Below are positions 8,128-13,607 of a stretch of DNA of 16,616 bases, piece by piece. The DNA lies in the NCBI GenBank assembly GCA_009783525.1, contig WRDG01000017.1:1-16616 (forward strand), given 5' to 3'. The notes beneath the pieces are model-generated. The model had not been told where the DNA came from and made no database searches. It worked only from the letters and a program-made list of their open reading frames with translations. Source of the stretch: Defluviitaleaceae bacterium (GTDB lineage Bacteria > Bacillota > Clostridia > Lachnospirales > WQUN01). Positions within the stretch are counted from its first letter, which is position 1; each line of letters begins with the position of its first letter. The position numbers and the translations under genes were made by a program.

Positions 8128-9315
8128 TTATATCATGCAAAAAGTAATTGAGCAGTTGTGGAACCGGTTTACTACGATGCCGTCTTTATAACGGGTCGGA
8201 CAAATTTCGCCGAGGCAGTAAGCTCCTGCCAGTGTGAGGCCGTCGGGACGCATTTCCGTCAAAACATGCCCTTCGGCGTTGGAATCCGAGCCGAGTATCA
8301 TGGCCCGGCCGCAGCACGACATGCAGAACAGCGCCGAATATTCGTAGCCGGGATATTCTGCGGACTCTTTTAATATGGCGTCCATTGATTCGCGGCAGGC
8401 GGCTTTGATGTCGTTTTTATTTATTAAGCAGATATTTGCAATCGTGCCGACCGGCACGTCGCCGAAGAACGTTCCCGAACCGTCCTCGTGATTTAAACCT
8501 GCTATATGCCGCATGAGCGGCACCTCGTCGCTTACGTCGCCGTGCGTGAGCATCATCGGGTATGCCGTGAAAGCCAGCACCGGATCCGGCACGTCCGTCT
8601 TAAGACCGAAATTTTCTAAATATTGAATAAACGTTTCGTCGCCCACCTTGCGCACATGATTGCCTTCCGCGTCCGAAACACGGCGGATGCGCTCGGCAAA
8701 GCGCGACGTTACATGCTTGATTGAAAATATCGGTTTAATGTTCCCCCATACGCCCGCCAAAATCAACGAGTCCCTGTATTCCTTTCCCGAAAGAAAAACC
8801 CGCGCGCGCGTAAAATCATAATCGTCCGAAGCAACGCCGCCTATTACCGGGATGCCGCTGCCCGCCTCGGAAATCATATCCGGATAAACGTCCCCCGAAA
8901 ACGGCATACCGTTCGGGCAAAAAGCAAACACGAGACCGTTTGCCGCTCCGGGATTTTCCGGCGAAACGGACTTGGCCGTTTCGACTATCTTCTCCTTATA
9001 ATCGTTTACCGCGAGTGATTGCGATGCTGCCGTAAAAAAATCGCAGTCGTCCGCAGTCAAAACGGTAAAAACCGCCGCCGCTTCATGGAAGCCGTCCTTA
9101 TCGAGGATCCCAAGCGTAGTCATGCCCGCAACTTCGATCCCGAGCAGACTGTGCAGCTCCTCCGTGACCGCGGCGCCGTCCATGTCGGCGTCGCACAGCA
9201 AAATACCGATCGAGTTTTTCAACAGAACATGCTTTCCGCCGATTGATTCGGCCAGCTGACTGGCCGCCTTTTCCGCATTGTCAAGCTCCGCAGTAAACGC
9301 AGTAAAGCTCTTCAT
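8128..9315 (-). CDS. FIST-domain sensory protein
   Basis: A 395-residue soluble protein with FIST_N followed by FIST_C. In FIST_N are HEAAAVFTVLT, then GIPVIGGVASDDYDF, RARVFLSGKEYRDSLILAGVWG and the start of the second half, FAERIRRVSDAEGN. FIST_C is marked by CGRAMILG and the C-terminal LAGAYCLGEICPTRYKDG followed by RFHNCSITF, the usual GE(I)xP...hN.T ending. FIST proteins are ligand-sensing modules often encoded beside or fused to signalling proteins. In several proteobacteria the FIST protein NosP binds heme and reports nitric oxide to a hybrid kinase, NahK. Here the next gene is a PAS hybrid kinase, so the pair probably works as sensor and kinase; the ligand is unknown. The ATG at 9315 is preferred to a TTG two codons upstream because AAGGGG sits 9 nt before the ATG but only 3 nt before the TTG. 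The protein has many Cys residues (for example CMSCCG), worth noting for redox or metal sensing. Confidence 0.9.
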   Translation of the reverse strand: MKSFTAFTAELDNAEKAASQLAESIGGKHVLLKNSIGILLCDADMDGAAVTEELHSLLGIEVAGMTTLGILDKDGFHEAAAVFTVLTADDCDFFTAASQSLAVNDYKEKIVETAKSVSPENPGAANGLVFAFCPNGMPFSGDVYPDMISEAGSGIPVIGGVASDDYDFTRARVFLSGKEYRDSLILAGVWGNIKPIFSIKHVTSRFAERIRRVSDAEGNHVRKVGDETFIQYLENFGLKTDVPDPVLAFTAYPMMLTHGDVSDEVPLMRHIAGLNHEDGSGTFFGDVPVGTIANICLINKNDIKAACRESMDAILKESAEYPGYEYSALFCMSCCGRAMILGSDSNAEGHVLTEMRPDGLTLAGAYCLGEICPTRYKDGIVVNRFHNCSITFCMI

Positions 9316-9352
9316 AGCCAAACGCCCCTTAAATTTTCAGATTGTGATGGAG

Positions 9353-9435
9353 ATTTTTCACGCAGATAATTTTTCGCGCAGATTTTTTTCTATGGATTTT
9401 TCTCCCGCAAAAGTTTTTTCTGCAGAAGGTTTTTC
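9353..9435. repeat. phased T-rich short repeats in the FIST leader
   Basis: TTTTTC or a slightly longer T-run ending in C occurs six times, with the final C at 9359, 9375, 9390, 9402, 9420 and 9435, i.e. every 12-18 nt. Between them lie CGCA-like pieces (CACGCAGA, CGCGCAGA, CCCGCAAA, TGCAGAAG). On the transcribed minus strand this reads as purine-rich GAAAAAT blocks directly upstream of the FIST ribosome site. It may be a degenerate tandem duplication or an array of regulator sites. Confidence 0.5.
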
Positions 9436-9500
9436 ATGTAGAAGGTACATCATTGGTAAAAAATCGTAAAGTATTAAATTATTTGGTTTTATTATTTTTA

Positions 9501-9529
9501 ATTATAAAATTTTTTTGTTTGCAACGCAA
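9501..9529 (-). promoter_or_regulatory. candidate promoter for the FIST-kinase operon
   Basis: On the minus strand a perfect TATAAT -10 box (plus 9501-9506) follows a poor -35 (TTGCGT, plus 9524-9529) by 17 nt, in very AT-rich surroundings. A start here would give a leader of about 180 nt containing the phased T-rich repeats. The weak -35 suggests dependence on an activator, or a chance match. Confidence 0.35.
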
Positions 9530-9575
9530 AAGGCAAAAAATTTAACGCGGTTTGCAATGCGCACGGTTACATCAA

Positions 9576-9614
9576 ATAAAAAAATCCGGCTCGTAAAAAC
9601 GCCGGAACTTTTTT
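9576..9614. terminator. terminator-like hairpin, possibly bidirectional
   Basis: TCCGGC (9585-9590) pairs with GCCGGA (9601-9606) around a 10-nt loop, with six T at 9609-9614 and an A-rich run on the left side. The stem is short but GC-rich. It could end transcripts entering from either side between the FIST promoter and the repeat-rich gap. No intact gene is adjacent, so it may be a leftover of a lost gene. Confidence 0.5.
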
Positions 9615-9757
9615 GTGTCATTCGATTTATAACCGGCGCGTAAACCAAAGATTGCGAGCGGAATTATTTTAAATTAACAGCCGTTCTTTTTATTGAAGCA
9701 ATATTTTCTTTCGAAAATTAATGTGATCGTTGAGGGAACAAATTCGTGACGGAAGGA
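9615..9757. other. AT-rich spacer, no gene seen
   Basis: No frame with plausible coding character or ribosome site was found. The only point of interest is a short decayed frame reading NVIVEG just before a stop (about 9719-9748), discussed with the relic to its right. Confidence 0.5.
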
Positions 9758-9924
9758 ATGTACTTTAATTTCGACGAAATATCTTCTTTTTGAAAATGTA
9801 TGTGATAAACGAATTGATAGGTGGGTTCATACTTATTAACTTGATGCAAAATAAAAAAACGGTTGACGAATTCGTCAGCGATTTAAAATACGATATGGAA
9901 GGTGACCAAAGCGAAGGGTCTTGA
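9758..9924 (+). pseudogene. decayed PqqD-like (RiPP recognition) reading frame
   Basis: Two out-of-frame plus-strand pieces together resemble the middle of a small PqqD-type protein. The first reads GMYFNFDEISSF then stop (9755-9793); the second, open from 9769 to a TGA at 9922-9924, contains INELIGGFI, NLMQ, NKKTVDEFVSDL and YDME. PqqD-family proteins have the order LNE-x-G-x-F-I/L-W, K-T-V-x-E-I-V, then L-x-x-x-Y-D, which this matches apart from extra residues. The frame breaks at about 9902, where the repeat array begins (GDQSEG is already repeat sequence). No ribosome site or intact N-terminus is visible. PqqD-like domains bind leader peptides in ribosomal peptide (RiPP) pathways. The family call rests on memory of a short, degenerate pattern, so it is weak; a chance open frame is the main alternative. 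Confidence 0.3.
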
Positions 9925-10265
9925 AAAAAAGATTCTTCGTTTCGCTCAGAATGACAGAATAGGATTTTCAAACAGAGTGTGCGAAAATGTCTTTCCGAGG
10001 GAGCGAAGCGACCGAAGAATTCATATAAGTCTTGATTCTTCGCTTCGCTCAGAATGACAGAATAGGATTTTCAAACAGAGTGTGCGAAAATGTCTTTCTG
10101 AGGGAGCGAAGCGACCGAAGAATTCATACAAGTCATGATTCTTCGCTTTGCTCAGAATGACAGAATAGGATTTTCAAACAAATTGTGCGAAAATGTCATT
10201 CTGAGGGAGCGAAGCGACCGTAGAATCCATACAAGTCATGATTCTTCGCTTCGCTCAGAATGACA
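9902..10265. repeat. 103-bp-period array of REP-like inverted repeats
   Basis: GATTCTTCG followed by a CGCTCAGAATGACA core starts at 9931, 10034, 10137 and 10240, an exact 103-bp period: three full units and one partial. Each unit holds the arm GATTCTTCGCTTCGCTCAG, a spacer with GGATTTTCAAACA, and a near-inverted second arm (TCTGAGGGAGCGAAGCGACC then GAAGAATTC or TAGAATCC), so each can fold as an imperfect hairpin. Units differ by a few substitutions. The segment 9902-9930 (AAAGCGAAGGGTCTTG) looks like another member of the same repeat family, because on the minus strand it continues the familiar spurious peptide HSERNEES...DPSL. Such repeats are widespread in clostridial and other genomes as small non-coding interspersed elements; mobility mechanism here is unknown. 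Confidence 0.85.
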
Positions 10266-10428
10266 CGGCAAATGTTATCGTTTATCGGTATAACATCAAC
10301 GGAACGGGAGCGTTCTTTTGTAAATAATTAAGAAAGCAAAGGCAGCGTATTGTCTGACGCTAAACAATCGGTATGAAACTGCTTCCGAGTACATAAAAAT
10401 ATTTTTCGAGCAATTTTCAAGCCGAAAA
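10266..10428. other. gap between repeat array and terminator, possible gene relic
   Basis: No intact gene is present. One plus-strand frame at about 10369-10416 reads RYETASEYIKIFFEQF, which resembles the C-terminal end of a PqqD-like domain (ETAxxDVxxFLxxL). Another just after the array reads NINGTGAFF (about 10293-10319), resembling the LNETGAFLW core. Both could be remains of the frame interrupted by the array, or chance. The frames are not continuous with each other. Confidence 0.25.
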
Positions 10429-10429
10429 C

Positions 10430-10464
10430 AAACATCCCGCAAACACTTTGTTTGCGGGATGTTT
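10430..10464. terminator. strong hairpin terminator after the Xre regulator
   Basis: A perfect 16-bp stem (10430-10445 with 10449-10464, core ACATCCCGCAAACA) with a 3-nt loop is bordered by T on the right and an A-rich stretch on the left. It lies about 49 nt past the stop of the regulator on the minus strand and could also stop plus-strand transcripts. A closely similar hairpin is found at 11481-11511. Confidence 0.8.
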
Positions 10465-10512
10465 TTGCTTTTGATAAAAACGACAACGGCTGCGTTTGCC
10501 GTTTGCTTAATT

Positions 10513-10737
10513 TCACAATTTTTTTTCGGCTGCCTCGCGCTTGTACTCAAGTATTTCGCCGGGCTGGCAGTCCAGCGCGTCGCATATGGCGTCGAGGGTG
10601 GAAAAGCGGATCGCGCTTATTTTGCCCGTTTTTATTTTCGATAGATTGACGTTGGCGATCCCAACCTTTTCCGCAAGCTCGTTTAAAGAAATTTTTCTGT
10701 CCGCCATCATGCGGTCAAGCCTCAAAATGATAGCCAT
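10513..10737 (-). CDS. Xre/Cro-family transcriptional regulator (YozG-like)
   Basis: A 74-residue single-domain DNA-binding protein that is essentially one lambda-repressor-like helix-turn-helix: ISLNELAEKVG, IANVNLSKIKTG, then AIRFSTLDAICDALDCQPGEILEY. This closely follows the small YozG-type regulators of Bacillota, which begin MAII(V)xLDRM, so the ATG at 10737 is chosen rather than a GTG four codons upstream at 10749. GGTGA with an 8-nt gap supports the ATG. It lies 58 nt after the DUF2975 membrane protein gene in the same operon, an arrangement seen repeatedly for these two families, and probably regulates its own operon or a membrane-stress response; the target is not known. A strong terminator follows. 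Confidence 0.9.
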   Translation of the reverse strand: MAIILRLDRMMADRKISLNELAEKVGIANVNLSKIKTGKISAIRFSTLDAICDALDCQPGEILEYKREAAEKKL

Positions 10738-10795
10738 CTTATTTATCACCCGCGCCTTTTAATATAAATATATTTTCCATTAACGGCCCCCCCCT

Positions 10796-11293
10796 TTAAA
10801 GCGTCTCGTCGGATTCTTTTTGCAATTGTTTTCCGTAGTCGAATACCCTTGCGAAGAACCCGAAGATGAAGCTCATCAGCAAATAAAGCAGCGCTGACGA
10901 ACTTAACCAGTAAAAATTATCCGTGGTAAACATTCTTACAAGGTCAATTACGAACAAAACACATGCCATCAATAATGCGGATAGAGCTATGGTCTTTAAC
11001 AGCCGGGTGCTTTTTTCCGTGAAAGGCGCGGTATTTTTTTTGATTTCATAAAAAAATTTTGCGGCGATGCACGACATCGTTCCGGCAAACAATGTGTTCA
11101 ACAGACCCGGTACAGACGTAACGAAATAAAATTCGGAAGTTTTGTGGACGCTCAACGACGATAAAGCCGTCGAAATGAGATACACCAGCCATACCGCCGC
11201 CAACGCGGCAAAAAAACAACTTGCCGCGACCGTAATGACAAACGCCTTGCCGCTTTCCTTTATTATTTTTTTTTGAACCTTTGTTAGTTCCAT
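10796..11293 (-). CDS. DUF2975-type four-helix membrane protein
   Basis: A 165-residue integral membrane protein with four hydrophobic segments (about residues 19-42, 56-78, 101-120 and 129-149) and an N-terminal basic segment KVQKKIIKES. The C-terminal FIFGFFARVFDYGKQLQKESDETL is the hallmark of DUF2975, where the end typically reads F-x-YGxxLQxExDxT(L/I), and the coupled Xre-type gene downstream agrees. Molecular function of the family is unknown; a partnership with the regulator is inferred from the conserved pairing. AAGGGGAG with an 8-nt gap precedes the ATG, and a near-consensus promoter lies just upstream, so this is the first gene of the two-gene operon. Confidence 0.88.
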   Translation of the reverse strand: MELTKVQKKIIKESGKAFVITVAASCFFAALAAVWLVYLISTALSSLSVHKTSEFYFVTSVPGLLNTLFAGTMSCIAAKFFYEIKKNTAPFTEKSTRLLKTIALSALLMACVLFVIDLVRMFTTDNFYWLSSSALLYLLMSFIFGFFARVFDYGKQLQKESDETL

Positions 11294-11323
11294 AAAATTT
11301 TCTCCCCTTGTTTTGATGAAAAG

Positions 11324-11352
11324 ATTTTAACAAGGTTATTTATGTTTGTCAA
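11324..11352 (-). promoter_or_regulatory. near-consensus sigma-A promoter of the DUF2975-Xre operon
   Basis: On the minus strand a perfect TTGACA (plus 11347-11352) is separated by 17 nt from TAAAAT (plus 11324-11329). The predicted start, about 7 nt downstream, leaves a leader of roughly 24 nt with the ribosome site AAGGGGAG before the ATG at 11293. Confidence 0.8.
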
Positions 11353-11473
11353 ATATTATTTCACGTTTATCGTTGTTTTATTTATTTTATTCGTGCTTTA
11401 TAGTTTTTAATACAAATATGAGAGCGTGAAAAAAAATTTGACCTTTATTCTTTTGTAAAAATAAAATTCAAAA

Positions 11474-11511
11474 TAAAAAAACATCCCGCAAACAATTTGT
11501 ATGCGGGATGT
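11474..11511 (-). terminator. terminator of the ABC transporter operon
   Basis: ACATCCCGCAAACA (11481-11494) pairs with TGTATGCGGGATGT (11498-11511), 13 of 14 positions, around a 3-nt loop. On the minus strand it is followed by a run of seven U (plus A 11474-11480). It lies about 70 nt past the stop of the second ABC gene. Its arms are nearly identical to those of the hairpin at 10430-10464. Confidence 0.8.
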
Positions 11512-11582
11512 AAACGTTTTTATGCAAAATGACAGCGGAAATTTTATTTGCGGCGGGAGAAAAATCCTGTGTGCGATTGTCC

Positions 11583-13607
11583 CTACCTGTCGTACCATTC
11601 GGCCTGCGTTGTGTACAGCCTTGCGTATTCGCCGCTGTTTGCAAGCAGCGTTTCGTGGGCGCCGTCTTCGACTATTTCGCCGTCTTTAAACACCACCACT
11701 CGGTCCGCAAGTGACGCGACGCTTATGCGGTGCGTGACCATTATCACGGTTTTGCCCTCGCTTAAGGCGATGTATTGCTTGAAAACTTCGGCTTCCGCAA
11801 GGGGGTCGAGGTTGCTTGTGGGTTCGTCAAGCACCATGAAGCTTCGGCCGCGGTAGCAGGCGCGGGCGATGGCGAGCTTTTGCCATTGGCCGCCGGATAG
11901 ATCCGTGCCGCCGATGTCTTTGCCAAGCAGTTCTTCTTTGTCCGCGCCCTCGAAGCCCGAAAAATTTAAAGCGGCGTCTATTTCGTCTTCGCTGCGGACG
12001 CGTTCCACGTCGCCCAAAAAAACATTGTCCGCAATGGTGAATGTATTAAAACGCGCCGGCTCTTGAAACACGCAGGAGAGGGAGGCGTATTTTTTTGCGT
12101 CGTCCGTTTCGGCCACACTGTTTGTTAAAATTTTTCCGGCGGAGGGCTGCAGCATCCCGGTCAGCAGTTTGACAAAAGTGGTCTTGCCCGCGCCGTTTTC
12201 GCCCACGAAAGCTACCTTTTCGCCGCGGCTTATTTTGAAATTTACGTTTTTATTGCGGTATTCGTCGGTAAGCGGGTAGCGGTACGAAACATTTACCGCT
12301 TCGAGCGTTTCGATCTCGCGGCTTAAAAACTCCGAAGGAGTTTCACCCTTCACCGGAATACATTGCGGCGCGTGAACGGAAGCCGTACCGCCTGTTTTGC
12401 TTTTGCCGGATTTATTTTTGCTTATTATTTCGCTTTCCGAATTATTTTCGCCGCCGGAGCCTGCCGCTTCCTGCACTTGCAGATCAATCAGCTCAAAAAA
12501 CTGCGCGGACTCGTGCTTTTTTGAAACGAAATTCGCCATGGACGAAAACAGCCATGACGTGTTACCCATCAGTGTGTTGATAAGAGCCAGCGCCGCGCCC
12601 AGCGCGCCGACGCTTATATCGCCCCGGGCAAGAAGGATAATGGCGAACACGTTCGCGGCGGCGGTTGCCACATTTGAAACTGTTCCGCTCACGCTGCCGA
12701 GGACGAACACGTTCGTTTGGTTCTTTTTTTCTTTTACCACATAGTCGTCGGCAAGCGCCTTCCACTTCGCAAAAAAGAAATCGAAAAGGTTTAGCGCCTT
12801 AACCTCCTTCGCCGAGCCGCCCATCAACACCCCTTGGTAATAGCCCGCCTCCCGCAGCACCCTGTCGTTGTCGCGGGTGAACTTGAAAATCATTTTGTTG
12901 CCCGCGTAGGTGGTGTACAGCGTCGGCAGGGGCGCCGCCAAAACAATCAGGCAAAGCAGCGGATGGAACAGGTACAGCGAAGCCGCCACCATAACAACGG
13001 AAACGGCCTGCGCAATAATAACGTAGCCTTCGATCATCACGCCGCGCTGCAGCGAGCTCCATTCGCCGCCCATCGAGTTGAAGCTGCGGTTAATAATGTC
13101 GTTGATCTTGGGCACTTCCATATAGTCCGGGTACAGCTTGGAAATTTTTTTTAGCAGCCGCGTTTGGAATTTTTCCTGCAGGCGGTGGTCCTGCACCTTG
13201 CTTAGGCGCTCGATGTCTTCGCCGCCGTACAGATAGCGGTTGATCGTGCCGCTTAAAAAATTTATAAACCAATATAGCAACGCAAGCCCGACTAAGGAAA
13301 CGATCTGAGCCGTTTGCAACTCGACGTCCGTGCCGAAAATTTTCGAAGAATCCGCAGCGTCTATGTAACGCCCCCAAACAAAAGCCGTCACCGGCTGCAG
13401 CAGGCTGAGCAAAATGGCCAAACCCAAAAATATGCCGCACATGGCCTTTGCGGAGTTGAACACATATTTAAACAGCCGCGTTATATATGAAAGCCTGGCG
13501 GGGTTTTCTTTTAAGATGTCGCGCTCGAAGGCGGCGGTTGCGTCGTCATGTTTTATTTCGAAGGCGGGCTTTTTTTCTTCGGCCTGTTTTTTATTTTTTT
13601 TAGGCAT
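11583..13607 (-). CDS. ABC exporter subunit, fused membrane and ATPase domains (second)
   Basis: A 674-residue half-transporter. After a Lys/Glu-rich cytoplasmic N-terminus come about six membrane segments (roughly residues 55-345), then an extra-long hydrophilic linker (about 380-432, Ser/Asn/Gly/Lys-rich), and a nucleotide-binding domain. ATPase motifs are intact: Walker A GENGAGKTT 469-477, Q-loop Gln515, signature LSGGQ 570-574, Walker B with Asp594/Glu595, D-loop SNLD and switch His626. Its ATG overlaps the stop of the upstream ABC gene by 8 nt, with AAGGAGG 9 nt before the ATG, so the two are translationally coupled and probably form a heterodimer. Substrate is not evident; peptide, lipid or drug export are all possible. 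The linker contains an in-frame copy (ETPSEFLSRE) of the 30-bp palindromic repeat found twice in the partner gene. The operon terminator follows. Confidence 0.93.
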   Translation of the reverse strand: MPKKNKKQAEEKKPAFEIKHDDATAAFERDILKENPARLSYITRLFKYVFNSAKAMCGIFLGLAILLSLLQPVTAFVWGRYIDAADSSKIFGTDVELQTAQIVSLVGLALLYWFINFLSGTINRYLYGGEDIERLSKVQDHRLQEKFQTRLLKKISKLYPDYMEVPKINDIINRSFNSMGGEWSSLQRGVMIEGYVIIAQAVSVVMVAASLYLFHPLLCLIVLAAPLPTLYTTYAGNKMIFKFTRDNDRVLREAGYYQGVLMGGSAKEVKALNLFDFFFAKWKALADDYVVKEKKNQTNVFVLGSVSGTVSNVATAAANVFAIILLARGDISVGALGAALALINTLMGNTSWLFSSMANFVSKKHESAQFFELIDLQVQEAAGSGGENNSESEIISKNKSGKSKTGGTASVHAPQCIPVKGETPSEFLSREIETLEAVNVSYRYPLTDEYRNKNVNFKISRGEKVAFVGENGAGKTTFVKLLTGMLQPSAGKILTNSVAETDDAKKYASLSCVFQEPARFNTFTIADNVFLGDVERVRSEDEIDAALNFSGFEGADKEELLGKDIGGTDLSGGQWQKLAIARACYRGRSFMVLDEPTSNLDPLAEAEVFKQYIALSEGKTVIMVTHRISVASLADRVVVFKDGEIVEDGAHETLLANSGEYARLYTTQAEWYDR
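12321..12350. repeat. in-frame 30-bp palindromic repeat in the ABC linker
   Basis: The sequence is built around AAACTCCGAAGGAGTTT, a near-perfect palindrome, and aligns base for base with the units at 13625-13684 (shared AAAACTCC, GGAGTT and CCTT). It encodes GETPSEFLSR on the minus strand, in the non-conserved linker between membrane and ATPase domains. Confidence 0.65.

Noticed and set aside
9765..9971. 68-residue minus-strand frame beginning MKILFCHSERNEES
   Set aside because: This is the well-known spurious translation of the interspersed repeat; no ribosome site or family support.
9902..10265. CRISPR array
   Set aside because: The 103-bp period has near-identical spacers and inverted arms, with no cas gene, so it is a tandem repeat rather than a spacer array.
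10452..10649. Plus-strand frames starting at the terminator and overlapping the Xre gene
   Set aside because: They start in the hairpin and overlap a confident helix-turn-helix gene on the other strand; the resemblance to a frame at 11501 (MRDV...) comes from the shared terminator.
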